A DNA stretch of 64,000 bases from Candidatus Eremiobacter antarcticus (GCA_003244105.1 QHBK01000014.1:62001-126000); one strand, 5' to 3'. Positions 43,115 through 51,594 are shown, numbered from the stretch's first letter. Made by a program: numbers and translations. Notes: a model not told the origin generated them from the letters alone.

Positions 43115-44059
43115 TTGAGCAAACTTTTTTTTCGCCCGCGAGTTCAGACAGCGTTGCTGTATGCGCTGTTGTGCTGGATTTGGGGCAGCACATGGCTTGT
43201 GATCAAGATCGGGCTGAATGGCGTTCCGCCGGTGACGGGCGCAGCGCTGCGGATGGCCATCTCCGGAGCGCTGTTGTTGTGCCTGATGTCGCTGATCCGG
43301 ATGCCGTTTCCGCGCACGCCGGCGTTGCCGACGCAGATCATCATTCAGGGCATCGGTCAGTTCGGGCTCAACTATGGGCTCGTGTATTGGGCCGAGCAGG
43401 CCGTGCCGAGCGGGTTGACAGCGGTCTTGTTCGCCATCGCCCCCATCGTCACAGCGGTGGTGGCGAGTTGGATCTTTCACATGGAACTGCTGAACGCGGT
43501 CAACGTCGTCGGCCTCGTCGTCGGCTTTTGCGGTGTCGTCATCATCTATTGGTCCGAGGTTGTGAAAGCGGCGCACGCGCCGGCGCTCGGAGTGGCCGCC
43601 GTGTTGCTGGCCTCGACGATTGCGTCGACGGCGACGGTCATCGCAAAAAGATGGGGTCAGAGCATCCCGCCGCTCGCGATGATCGCTCCCGGCCAGCTTT
43701 TTGCCGGCGTATTGCTCGGGCTGCTGGCCTTTGCCATGGAACGTTCCTTGCGCGTGCACTTCGATGGGACGGCCGTGGCGTGCATCGCTTACTTGGCCGT
43801 CTTCGGTTCCGGTGTGGCGTTTTTAGGATTCTTCCATCTGTTGCGAACCGCAGACGCGACCCGGCTTTCGCTCATCACCTACATAACGCCGGTCATAGCC
43901 GTCATCTTGGGATCCGTCGCACTGCACGAGCAGCTTGCGCGCGCGACGCTGGTCGGAGCGGCCATCATCTTCGCTGGCATCGGGCTCGTGCATTATAAGC
44001 CGGCCAAGACACCTCGGACTGTCGTCGCCGAGGGCGATTCCCTCACCTCAGTGCCGTAG
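43115..44059 (+). CDS. EamA/DMT-family membrane transporter
   Basis: 314 residues, ten membrane helices in two EamA repeats (LLYALLCWIWGSTWLVIKIG; and the second starting AVLLASTIASTATVIAKRWG). It is a drug/metabolite exporter of unknown substrate. The TTG start at 43115 follows GTGCCTC. It stands alone after the CxxCH gene. Confidence 0.93.
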   Translation: MSKLFFRPRVQTALLYALLCWIWGSTWLVIKIGLNGVPPVTGAALRMAISGALLLCLMSLIRMPFPRTPALPTQIIIQGIGQFGLNYGLVYWAEQAVPSGLTAVLFAIAPIVTAVVASWIFHMELLNAVNVVGLVVGFCGVVIIYWSEVVKAAHAPALGVAAVLLASTIASTATVIAKRWGQSIPPLAMIAPGQLFAGVLLGLLAFAMERSLRVHFDGTAVACIAYLAVFGSGVAFLGFFHLLRTADATRLSLITYITPVIAVILGSVALHEQLARATLVGAAIIFAGIGLVHYKPAKTPRTVVAEGDSLTSVP

Positions 44060-44124
44060 CGCTCCAGCGGATGCCGCCATAACCCACAGGTTCCTTGGCA
44101 ACAGCTTCCTTTACATCGCAGGGC

Positions 44125-44379
44125 TTAGACGAATTCGTTGTCGACGTAACACCAGCGCCAGTCTTCGCCGGGCTCAAGCGACTCAATCACCGGGTGGCGA
44201 TTGCGGTGGTAATGCTTGGTCGCATGCTTGTTCTTTGAGGAGTCGCAACAGCCGGCATGGCCGCAGATCAAGCACATGCGCAGGTGGACCCACTCGTCGC
44301 CCGTCTTGAGACACTCCTCGCAACCATTGGCGCTCGGCTTTACTTCCTGGACTTCCTAGATGTGCACGCAGCTGGTCAT
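44125..44379 (-). pseudogene. UBP-type zinc-finger protein interrupted by an in-frame TAG
   Basis: From ATG 44379 the frame reads MTSCVHI, then TAG (44358-44356), then EVQEVKPSANGCEECLKTGD and on to VHLRMCLICGHAGCCDSS, NKHATKHYHRNRHPVIESLE and GEDWRWCYVDNEFV, ending at TAA 44125. Cysteines and histidines match the ZnF_UBP ubiquitin-hydrolase-type finger, ~84 residues in bacteria. The C-x-H ligand pair at the N-terminus lies before the amber codon, so the finger would be lost without readthrough. One base change would repair it. It may be a real nonsense mutation, a sequencing error or suppressed. Confidence 0.7.
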
Positions 44380-44437
44380 CTAGCACGCCCCTCATGAGCT
44401 CTGTCCCGCATTATTCGAAAAAATCATCGCGGGCGCC

Positions 44438-44466
44438 TTGACCTTTTACATATAATGTATTATTGT
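44438..44466 (+). promoter_or_regulatory. Sigma-70-like promoter of the 44.5-47.4 kb operon
   Basis: TTGACC (44438-44443) is 17 bp from TATTGT (44461-44466); a perfect TATAAT (44451-44456) also lies between them. AT-rich DNA here is unusual for this GC-rich window. Confidence 0.55.
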
Positions 44467-44489
44467 ACTACTGTACTAGTGCAATAGTG
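44466..44489. promoter_or_regulatory. Putative GntR (YtrA-type) operator
   Basis: TACTACTGTACT and AGTGCAATAGTG form an imperfect dyad (9 of 12 pairs) centred on ACTAGT. It touches the -10 region and lies upstream of a gene for a YtrA-type repressor, as an autoregulatory operator would. Confidence 0.5.
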
Positions 44490-44516
44490 TTCTGGTACAT
44501 CGCAAGGAGGCACCCA

Positions 44517-44630
44517 ATGTCAGTAACCACCAACATCAACAGCACCTCGAATCTGCAGCCGACCAATTCCTTCATTCCGGTACCGAACTCGCAGTCACCC
44601 CTGTTCGCCGGCTGGGGCCCGAAGCTCTAA
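44517..44630 (+). CDS. 37-residue peptide gene leading a YtrA/ABC operon
   Basis: ATG 44517 is 6 nt after AAGGAGG, one of the best ribosome-binding sites in the window. The peptide has no Cys, no membrane segment and no signal. It starts MSVTTNINSTSNLQPTNSFI, with Asn, Thr, Ser and Pro runs, and ends SPLFAGWGPKL. It is the first gene after the promoter and dyad and is 6 bp upstream of the gntR start. It may be a modified or exported peptide, a regulatory leader peptide, or a ligand of the regulator. No known family was recognised. Confidence 0.6.
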   Translation: MSVTTNINSTSNLQPTNSFIPVPNSQSPLFAGWGPKL

Positions 44631-44636
44631 GCTGAC

Positions 44637-45044
44637 ATGCCGGCACTTTTCACCGTCGACCCGCACACCGGGGTCCCCATCTACCTCCAGCTCACCGAGC
44701 AAGTGAAGCGATCGGTGGCCCTGGGTGTGCTGTCGCCGGGCGAGCAACTTCCCACGGTGAAGCAGCTCGCAAGCGACCTCATCGTCAACCCCAACACGGT
44801 GGCGCGAGCCTACCGGGAGTTGGAGCGCGACGGGGTCATCGAGACAAGCGTTGGACGCGGATCTTTCGTTCGGGCCGATCACGCGGTGGACACCGCCGCA
44901 ACGGCGCTCAGCGAAGTGGCCGCATCCGCCCTCAATACAGCAGTACGCGAAAGCAAGTCCATGGGTCTGCGCCGCAAGCAAACCGTTGAGATTTTCCACC
45001 GCGCGCTCGATCAGTGGTATCCGCCCAGCGACGACAAGGAGTAA
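44637..45044 (+). CDS. GntR-family regulator, YtrA subfamily
   Basis: 135 residues. A winged helix-turn-helix (PIYLQLTEQVKRSVALGVLS, PGEQLPTVKQLASDLIVNPN) is followed by only a short C-terminal dimerisation tail, the hallmark of the YtrA group. These repressors control adjacent ABC transporters, often for antibiotics or peptides. The gene follows the 37-residue peptide by 6 bp and precedes the ATPase by 4 bp, so it represses its own operon in all likelihood. Confidence 0.92.
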   Translation: MPALFTVDPHTGVPIYLQLTEQVKRSVALGVLSPGEQLPTVKQLASDLIVNPNTVARAYRELERDGVIETSVGRGSFVRADHAVDTAATALSEVAASALNTAVRESKSMGLRRKQTVEIFHRALDQWYPPSDDKE

Positions 45045-45048
45045 GGCT

Positions 45049-45945
45049 TTGATCAACAGCACTGCCGCACCGGCGGCCATCCAGCTGAGCAACCTGACGA
45101 AGCGCTACGGCGACGTCACGGCCGTGGACGGCCTTTCGCTCACGATACCGCCCGGGTCGATCTTCGGCTTGCTGGGGACCAACGGCGCCGGCAAGACCAC
45201 CACCTTCAAGTGCCTGCTGGGGTTGGCACGGCCGACCGACGGCGAGGTCCGCTTCAATGGTGAGGCATTGCAGCCGTCGCTGTTCGAGCGGCTATCCTAC
45301 ATGCCCGAGCGCGTTGCGCTGTACGAATGGATGACGGGCGAGCAGCACTTGAAGCTAACGCGTCTGAGCTTCGAGCGTTTCGACGGCGCGCGAGCCAACG
45401 AGCTCGCCCAGCTTTTCGGCCTCAACCTGCGCAAGCGCATCAGAACGTTTTCCAAAGGCCAGCAGAGCGCCATGGCGATCGTGATCGCCTTCTCGACGCA
45501 CCCTGACATACTCGTCCTCGACGAACCTTCGTCCGGATTGGACCCCGTGCATCAGCGCCACGTTTTGGACCTGATGATCGACGCCGCCGCGGGCGGGGCG
45601 ACCGTGCTCTTCTCCTCGCATCAAATCGGCCAGGTCGAACGGGCAGCTGATCGGGTCGCCATCCTGCATCGCGGCAAGCGCGTTCTCGACGGCGAGGTCG
45701 AACAGCTCAAGGCCGAGGTGAAGATCATCGAAGCAACTTTCCAAGGCGACGCGCCTGCCTTGCCGGCTCTCGATGTCAATGCCGGCGTGCAGCGCGTCAT
45801 GCGCCAGGGACGTTTGCTGCGCGCGTACGTGCGCGGCGCGAACAACGGAGCGATGCACCAAATCCAGGCCGCCTCGCCGACGAGCGTTCGAGTCCTCGAT
45901 CAGAACTTGGAAGACATTTTCTTAGCCGCTGTGGGAGACCGTTGA
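45049..45945 (+). CDS. ABC transporter ATP-binding protein
   Basis: 298 residues from TTG 45049. Walker A is LLGTNGAGKTTTFKCLLGLA, the signature FSKGQQSAMAI, Walker B ILVLDEPSSGLDP and the H-loop FSSHQIGQVERA. The short C-terminal extension is typical of drug/peptide exporters in YtrB- and CcmA-like groups. It lies between the regulator and the permease, and its stop overlaps the permease start. Confidence 0.95.
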   Translation: MINSTAAPAAIQLSNLTKRYGDVTAVDGLSLTIPPGSIFGLLGTNGAGKTTTFKCLLGLARPTDGEVRFNGEALQPSLFERLSYMPERVALYEWMTGEQHLKLTRLSFERFDGARANELAQLFGLNLRKRIRTFSKGQQSAMAIVIAFSTHPDILVLDEPSSGLDPVHQRHVLDLMIDAAAGGATVLFSSHQIGQVERAADRVAILHRGKRVLDGEVEQLKAEVKIIEATFQGDAPALPALDVNAGVQRVMRQGRLLRAYVRGANNGAMHQIQAASPTSVRVLDQNLEDIFLAAVGDR

Positions 45946-46784
45946 TGATCTATAAAGAGTACCTGCGGATCTCGAGAGGGATCATCTGGCTCTCGATCGT
46001 GTGCGCCCTTTTCCTGGCACTGACAGGCTACGGCCGGCTGACCAGCCACAGCCCTGCCAGCACGATAGACGTGGAGATCGGAGCGGACGCGGGCACCCAC
46101 TCCGCGCAGGCGGCGCACCACGCTGTCAAACACGTGCACCACGCAGTTCATCCTGGTCCCCATCAACCCGTCATCCCGTGGTCGCTTTTGTTCGCCATCG
46201 CCGGCATCGTCGCGACGATCTTCGCCGGCATCTACGGCGCCAGCTTGTCCAACGAAAACCAAGGCCATCTGGAAGTCGCTTGGACCAAGCCAAGATCCAG
46301 GAGCCGCTATGCGCTCATAGACATGGCGGCGGATTACGCCGGCGCGACATGCGCCTTCGCCCTGACGCTGCTCACCGCCGTGGCGTGCCTGGCGATCGCC
46401 GGTCTGGTCACCAACCTTTTCATCGATAGAGACGCCTGGTTGAATCTCGTTCGTTTCCTGGTGCTGCCGCTGGCTTGGCTTGGACTCGTGCAGGCCGCGA
46501 CCGCATCCCTTCGGGAGAGAAGCGGCGCCGTGTCTGGAGGTCTGTGGGTGGCCGCGGTCGCGCTGCTGGGTCTTGAGATCGCCGATCTGCCGCGCATGTG
46601 GCACGGCGTTGTGGCCTTCCTCAATTTCTTCAACCCGCTGAACTACAGCGGTTATAGGACCGATTCTTCAGGGCATCTCGCCGCCAGCATCGCCGACTTG
46701 CAAGCGGACATCCTTGCCTTGGTCTTGCTGGGCGTTGCAGGCATTCTGGTCGCGCTCGTGCAGTGGCGCAAGCTGGAGGCATGA
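45945..46784 (+). CDS. ABC transporter permease
   Basis: 279 residues, with about six membrane helices (RGIIWLSIVCALFLALTGYG; WSLLFAIAGIVATIFAGIYG; and others). An external loop is rich in His (HHAVKHVHHAVHPGPHQP), which could bind metal. ATG 45945 overlaps the ATPase stop. The fold is of the ABC-2 type. The His-rich loop is unusual for the family. Confidence 0.9.
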   Translation: MIYKEYLRISRGIIWLSIVCALFLALTGYGRLTSHSPASTIDVEIGADAGTHSAQAAHHAVKHVHHAVHPGPHQPVIPWSLLFAIAGIVATIFAGIYGASLSNENQGHLEVAWTKPRSRSRYALIDMAADYAGATCAFALTLLTAVACLAIAGLVTNLFIDRDAWLNLVRFLVLPLAWLGLVQAATASLRERSGAVSGGLWVAAVALLGLEIADLPRMWHGVVAFLNFFNPLNYSGYRTDSSGHLAASIADLQADILALVLLGVAGILVALVQWRKLEA

Positions 46785-46903
46785 GCATGAGGTTGTTCGG
46801 CACATCGTGGAGCTTGGATGTCGGTGCTTTCCGCTTGAATCTCAGCCTCAGCTTGGAAGAGCGGCCTCCAGAACAGCTGCCGGTCGGCGAACGGCGTTCC
46901 TGA
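46781..46903 (+). CDS. 40-residue ORF coupled to the permease gene
   Basis: ATG 46781 overlaps the permease stop (ATGA), a strong coupling signal. The product reads MSMRLFGTSWSLDVGAFRLN, LSLSLEERPPEQLPV and ends GERRS. A second ATG at 46787 is possible. The next gene (GNAT) may start at a CTG that overlaps this stop (CTGA). No family is recognised. It could be a structural subunit of the transporter or a real but unknown peptide. Confidence 0.5.
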   Translation: MSMRLFGTSWSLDVGAFRLNLSLSLEERPPEQLPVGERRS

Positions 46904-47418
46904 TCTCGCGCGACGCCGGCGCCGTAAGCGGACGGCTGACGCTCGTGCGCCCGGTTGAGGCCCAAGACTTGGATCTGCTGGCCGGCTGGTTCGGTCATGC
47001 GTCCTTCGCCGAGTATTGGGGAGGGGTACCGTTGAGCCGCGAACAGGTCGCCCGAGATCTTGGCGCTGCGATCCAAGAGACGCTGCCGGACGGCCGCATC
47101 GAGCGCGTTCAGCCATACATCATCGAATACCATGGCGAACCGGCCGGCTTCTTGCAGCAGTGGTCACAAGGCGAGGACGAGTGCGGTCTGGACATCGTCA
47201 TGGCTCCCGCCTATCGTGACCGGGGTTTGGGAACCGATGCCCTGCGAGCGCTCGCGATCCATCTGCGCGGTGCGTGCGGCCGGCGCCGCATCACGGTTGA
47301 TCCGCTGCTCGCAAATGCCCGCGCCATTCGAGCCTTTGCGAAATGCGGGTTCGTGCCGGAGCGGAAATGGCCCGATCATCCGGATGGCCCGTCGCTCTTG
47401 ATGGTATTCCGCGGCTGA
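46900..47418 (+). CDS. GNAT-family N-acetyltransferase (AAC(6')-like)
   Basis: About 172 residues. The core has VEAQDLDLLAGWFGHASFAE (beta1/alpha1), YIIEYHGEPAGFLQQWSQGE and the acetyl-CoA motif APAYRDRGLGTDALRALAIH (R-x-x-G-x-G-like). AKCGFVPERKWPDHPDG is the typical C-terminal strand. The layout resembles aminoglycoside 6'-acetyltransferases, but a different amine is as likely. I use CTG 46900, which overlaps the stop of the 40-residue ORF; GTG 46945 and CTG 46936 are alternatives. It closes the YtrA-ABC operon. Confidence 0.83.
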   Translation: MISRDAGAVSGRLTLVRPVEAQDLDLLAGWFGHASFAEYWGGVPLSREQVARDLGAAIQETLPDGRIERVQPYIIEYHGEPAGFLQQWSQGEDECGLDIVMAPAYRDRGLGTDALRALAIHLRGACGRRRITVDPLLANARAIRAFAKCGFVPERKWPDHPDGPSLLMVFRG

Positions 47419-47424
47419 ACAAGT

Positions 47425-47460
47425 AAAAACAGTGAGGACCCCTAATCGGAGCCCTCACTG
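47425..47460 (-). terminator. Terminator of the 47501-48598 lipoprotein gene
   Basis: On the minus strand CAGTGAGG pairs with CCTCACTG across a 15-nt loop and is followed by TTTTTAC. It sits 40 bp past the lipoprotein stop. It also separates the convergent GNAT gene. Confidence 0.75.
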
Positions 47461-47500
47461 CAGAATGGCATGCGTTTGCTTGACCGATTTGGGCTATCGT

Positions 47501-48598
47501 CTAGCGCACGACGTGCCAGTCAATGATCAGCGCCTGGCCACCGTTCGCGTACGTGATGACACCGTCGCCGTATTGATCCACTGAGAAGGACGCGACTTGC
47601 TGGCCCGACGTGTTCGTGATCGTGCCGTTGATCGCGATGGTTCCCGGAGATCCCGAGCTCGTGACCACGATGCCGTCGCCGTTCCAAAGCGTGCCGGTGA
47701 TGGAGACCGCGGTCAAATCGCCTGTAGAGTCGAAGGTCACGGAACCCGTCACGGTCGTCGTTCCAAGCGTCGTTCCACCGCTGACGGTGAACGGCGGCGT
47801 GACGGATAGCGTCAACGCTCCGTATGGACCTCTGATGAACGTGCCGCTATGCGTGCCAGCGAAGATGATGTTGGCCGAGGAATCGATCGTCTTTGTGCCG
47901 TCCTGCAACACGCCCATGTGGCCGAAGGATTTGTTGACGCCCGGATTCGGCACGTTGACGACGCGTCCTGAGTTCGCCGCGATGGTCGAGACCGTCGAGT
48001 TCTGGGGAGCGATCGTGAACTGACGCCCGAACATCACTGACGCAGTGGCCGACGTTCCGATGAAGAGAGAGCTCGTCACGACTGCTGAGAAGTTTCCTTG
48101 GGTCCCTGTCAGCGAATAGTTTGCCTTGCGCGTCGAAAGCACGAGCCCGGAAAGGTTGTAGTTGGTGGCGGTGCGGTTGATGTTCTCGCTGGATGCGCTG
48201 TTCCGGGTCACGAGCGCGACCACGTCCCGTCCGAGCTTGGAGCAGTTGGAGTCATAGAACGTCTTCAGCTCATACTGTTTCTGGGTCGGGCTGATGACGG
48301 TTACGGTGAATTCCTTGCCGTTGTGGCAAGCGCCGTTGGTTGAAGTAAAGGCTGACGATGTCGTTGCGGCGGATGAAAGCGCGACGCCCATCGAACCGTT
48401 GTAAAGGCCGTTCTCCAGATCTCCCGACTCGATCGGACCGAAGGCAGCCTCGGTGGCGGCCTGAGAGATCTCTTGGGTGGTCGCCTGAGTGCCCGGCCCT
48501 TGGGGGGCTGACGGCAGGCTTGAACTTGCGCCGCCGCCGCCGCTGCAACCGGCCACGAGGACGGTCGCAAGGACAGCGAGCAGAATGCGGGTCCGCAT
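47501..48598 (-). CDS. Large Ser/Thr/Gly-rich lipoprotein of unknown function
   Basis: 365 residues. The lipobox LVAGC follows a signal (RTRILLAVLATVLVAGCSGG). The mature protein is beta-rich with many Thr, Ser, Asn and Gly (FGHMGVLQDGTKTIDSSANI, TTTVTGSVTFDSTGDLTAVS), typical of surface or secreted beta proteins. I use ATG 48598, which has AAAGGG upstream; ATG 48619 is upstream in frame. No family was recognised. Confidence 0.75.
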   Translation of the reverse strand: MRTRILLAVLATVLVAGCSGGGGASSSLPSAPQGPGTQATTQEISQAATEAAFGPIESGDLENGLYNGSMGVALSSAATTSSAFTSTNGACHNGKEFTVTVISPTQKQYELKTFYDSNCSKLGRDVVALVTRNSASSENINRTATNYNLSGLVLSTRKANYSLTGTQGNFSAVVTSSLFIGTSATASVMFGRQFTIAPQNSTVSTIAANSGRVVNVPNPGVNKSFGHMGVLQDGTKTIDSSANIIFAGTHSGTFIRGPYGALTLSVTPPFTVSGGTTLGTTTVTGSVTFDSTGDLTAVSITGTLWNGDGIVVTSSGSPGTIAINGTITNTSGQQVASFSVDQYGDGVITYANGGQALIIDWHVVR

Positions 48599-48766
48599 GG
48601 GGAGTATGCCCTTTCTCATTTTCGAGTGATGCATGTGAAATGCGGCGAGCCGGCGCAACCCGGACCGCGGATTCCTAGCTGAGAGCATACAGTAGCATGC
48701 CGACGGCAACATGAACCCTGGTTAAAGACTGCATGAGAGTTCGGCAGACGTAAAACCCCGGGGGAC

Positions 48767-49771
48767 CTAGCCGGCTATCGCCTTGCCCAGCTCCACGAAA
48801 GACCGGTCGTACCGGTAGTTGATGCCCATGTGGCTGTCGTCGAACTCTTCATACGTGTATCTCACGCCGAGCCCGTCGAGCCGCGAGCAGAAGATGCGGG
48901 CGCCCAGATGCAGGTTGAATTCGTCTCGGGATCCTGCGTCGATGAATATCCGCTTCATGGACCTCAGAGCGCCGGCACAGTCTCGCGCCATGTGAACCGG
49001 GTCGTTCTCCTCCCAGCGCTTCCACACGTCGCCGCGGATTTCGCCGGAAGGCAGACCGACCGGCAGATCGATGCCCATCGGCTGCGACGGGTTCGGCGAA
49101 TAACAGGCCGCCATCGCCAGGATATTGAGCACCCCCATCGCCTCGTCGGTCTTCTTGGGGAGCGACTCGAAGTGTGTGAAGAACTTTTCGACTCCGCCAT
49201 GGCGCTGCAGACCCATGACGAGCTTGGGAAAGTCCGGCAGATAGCAATAAGCGAAGTAGGCGTCCCCGGCGTGTGAACCAAACGCCCCAAAGACGTCGGG
49301 GTGGCGCATGGCCAGTCTCATCGATCCGTAACCGCCGCTCGATTTGCCCGTCACGGCGCGCTGGGCGCTGCCCGGCTTGGTGCGCAGCTTTTCATCGACG
49401 AACGGCACGATCTCGTCGATGACGTAGTCTTCGTAGCGCCCGGTGGCCGACGAGTTCACGTACTGACTGCCGCCCAAGCGCGTGAAACAGTCGGGCAGCA
49501 CGCAGATCACTTCGGGCATCGAGCCCGCGGCGATGAGCCGGTCCAACTGCACGTCCATCGACTCCCCAAACGCGGAGAAGTTGAACATCATACGGCCGTT
49601 GCCGGTGAAGCCGCACAAGAAGTAGATGACGGGATAGCGATTCGCGCCGTCGTCATAACCGGGAGGGAGATAGCAGTAAACGTCGCGCTCGCACGGATCG
49701 CCAAGCGCATTGCCGCGCAGGACCTCGGATGAAAGCCGCAGCACCTCGACCCGGCCCTTCGATCGTTTCAT
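48767..49771 (-). CDS. Alpha/beta-hydrolase esterase (CE1/EstD-like)
   Basis: 334 residues. DVYCYLPPGYDDGANRYPVI opens the family domain. The nucleophile is Ser in TGKSSGGYGSM, the acid Asp in DAGSRDEF and the His in FDDSHMGIN. No signal peptide is seen. Related proteins are carbohydrate esterases or S-formylglutathione hydrolases. Substrate is unknown. Confidence 0.85.
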   Translation of the reverse strand: MKRSKGRVEVLRLSSEVLRGNALGDPCERDVYCYLPPGYDDGANRYPVIYFLCGFTGNGRMMFNFSAFGESMDVQLDRLIAAGSMPEVICVLPDCFTRLGGSQYVNSSATGRYEDYVIDEIVPFVDEKLRTKPGSAQRAVTGKSSGGYGSMRLAMRHPDVFGAFGSHAGDAYFAYCYLPDFPKLVMGLQRHGGVEKFFTHFESLPKKTDEAMGVLNILAMAACYSPNPSQPMGIDLPVGLPSGEIRGDVWKRWEENDPVHMARDCAGALRSMKRIFIDAGSRDEFNLHLGARIFCSRLDGLGVRYTYEEFDDSHMGINYRYDRSFVELGKAIAG

Positions 49772-49832
49772 GCTCGGCGAGTTTTCTTAGGCGGATGCTG
49801 CTCGCCTTCAGCGCCGGTGAGGGAGCGCAGGC

Positions 49833-51050
49833 TCAGCGTCTGTAGACGATCCGATAGATGTAACCGCGCCTGTCGTCGCTCACGGCAATTGAACCGTCGG
49901 GAGCGACGGCCACTCCGACTGGCCGTCCCTCATAACCAGACGAGCGCAGCCATCCGGTCACGAAGTCTTGATAGCTTATGGGGCGGCCGCCTGAGAAACG
50001 AACGAAGACCACCTTGTCCCCGGTCCGCGTGCTGCGGTTCCAGGATCCGTGGAATGCGACGAAGGCGCCCCCCTTATACGACGCCGGAAACTGATTTGCG
50101 TAGTAAAAAGCGACGCCCAACGGAGCTGAGTGCGCTTGGAAGTTCAAAGCGGCCGGCGCCGTAGCGGCGCAACTGGCGTTTGCATACTCGGGATTCGGCG
50201 AACGGGCGGCATGGTCATGATCCGGATAGCAGCGAGGCCAGCCCATGTCGTCGCCGGATTGCACCAAATCGAGTTCGTCCGGCGGCAGGTTATCGGTGAC
50301 TTGGGTCGTGCCGATGTTGTCGCGTTGGTTCACAACGGCCCATAACCGCCCGTTTGCGTCAAACGCGAGTCCGGAAGCATTGCGCAATCCCTTGGCAAAA
50401 ATGGAACCGTTTCTGTCGCCCACGCCGTAGCGCAAGACGGTCGCGAAACGCGAATCGCTCTCGTCACAGACGTTGCAGTCGGAGCCGGACGATACGTAGA
50501 TCGCTCCATCGCCGCCGATTGCGAGGGCTCGCATGTTGTGATCGCCCCCTTGCGGCATGTTCGCAAACAGCGTCGTCGCCCTGTTGGACGGGTAATCATA
50601 GCGGACGACCCCGGACCACGTCGCCACGTACAGCTTGCCGTTGAAAAAAGCCAGACCGTGAGGCAAGGAGAGGCCGGTTGCAAACGTACGAGGTTGCGCC
50701 TCCGGCGACGAGCCGTGCGGAATCACCACGATGTCGCCGGCCGACGGCTCGCTCACCAAGAGGTCGCCGTTGGGAGCGAACGCCATGAAACGAGCGCCGG
50801 GCACCATTTGCGAGAGGTAGTACACGTGAAATCCGGCCGGTGCCTCAAGCGAAGCAGCTTGCTCGCCGGCTGAACCGGTCCCCGGCCCAGGCGCGTCAGA
50901 GACGGGCTTATCCGCCAACTGTGTGCTTGGAGCCGGCGCGGCGCCGCCGCACCCAGCGCTGAGCGCGCTGAGCCACGCAAAGGCCAGAGAGCCGGCAAGC
51001 CTTCGCAACAAGTGAGAGCAACGGATGCGTGCAGGTGCGGTTACGATCAT
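49833..51050 (-). CDS. L-sorbosone-dehydrogenase/PQQ-type beta-propeller lipoprotein
   Basis: 405 residues. Lipobox-like LSALSAGC follows a signal. The mature part is a six-bladed propeller: ARFMAFAPNGDLLVSEPSAG, GLSLPHGLAFFNGKLYVATW, and near the end GRPVGVAVAPDGSIAVSDDR. This matches the GSDH/sorbosone dehydrogenase family, which uses PQQ or is non-catalytic. It is probably exported and acts on sugars outside the membrane. Confidence 0.85.
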   Translation of the reverse strand: MIVTAPARIRCSHLLRRLAGSLAFAWLSALSAGCGGAAPAPSTQLADKPVSDAPGPGTGSAGEQAASLEAPAGFHVYYLSQMVPGARFMAFAPNGDLLVSEPSAGDIVVIPHGSSPEAQPRTFATGLSLPHGLAFFNGKLYVATWSGVVRYDYPSNRATTLFANMPQGGDHNMRALAIGGDGAIYVSSGSDCNVCDESDSRFATVLRYGVGDRNGSIFAKGLRNASGLAFDANGRLWAVVNQRDNIGTTQVTDNLPPDELDLVQSGDDMGWPRCYPDHDHAARSPNPEYANASCAATAPAALNFQAHSAPLGVAFYYANQFPASYKGGAFVAFHGSWNRSTRTGDKVVFVRFSGGRPISYQDFVTGWLRSSGYEGRPVGVAVAPDGSIAVSDDRRGYIYRIVYRR

Positions 51051-51135
51051 AGGAAACAGCAGTTAGAGAATCTGTGGGGAAGCTCTTGCGAAGGCCTGCG
51101 ACCAGTCTCTCTATGTTAGACTAGGATTTTCCAGA

Positions 51136-51594
51136 CTAAGATTTTCCGTTCAGGATCTTCTTCAGGTACTCTTCGCCTGCATCGTTGCGTTCGACGAGCC
51201 CGCCGCGCGCACTCATGTCGCGCTGTCCGACATTGCTTGCACCCGACGCTCCGGCGCCTTGCCGCATGCGGTATTTTTTCAACAGCGTGCCGCCCGAGCG
51301 CTGAGAGCCATCGACCATCTCCTGCTGCGTCTGGGAGCCGGTGCCGATGAAATAGCCGACGATTCCGCCCAAGAGCACTCCGCCGATCTGGATGACCGCA
51401 TACAAGCTGTCATGCACCTCGGGGTTTTGGGAGTTGGCATAGAGGAAGAGCCCGCAGACTCCACCCAGCACTGCGCCGCCGAAAAGACCAAAACCCACGA
51501 ACATCGCCGTGCGGAGCAATCGAACGCGCGCTTCTCCGTCGGGTTTGGGCGATTGCACAACCGGCGTTTTTCGGCCGGGTCGTGGTTGTATCAT
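51136..51594 (-). CDS. Two-helix membrane protein of unknown function
   Basis: 152 residues. Two helices (LLRTAMFVGFGLFGGAVLGG; then IQIGGVLLGGIVGYFIGTG) are followed by a basic, soluble tail (SGGTLLKKYRMRQGAGASGA). The glycines in the helices suggest close packing or a small channel or anchor. No family was recognised. It is monocistronic. Confidence 0.7.
   Translation of the reverse strand: MIQPRPGRKTPVVQSPKPDGEARVRLLRTAMFVGFGLFGGAVLGGVCGLFLYANSQNPEVHDSLYAVIQIGGVLLGGIVGYFIGTGSQTQQEMVDGSQRSGGTLLKKYRMRQGAGASGASNVGQRDMSARGGLVERNDAGEEYLKKILNGKS

Noticed and set aside
44356-44358. Amber codon read as pyrrolysine
   Set aside because: No pylT, PylRS or methylamine methyltransferase is seen in the window, and the site is not a known pyrrolysine family.
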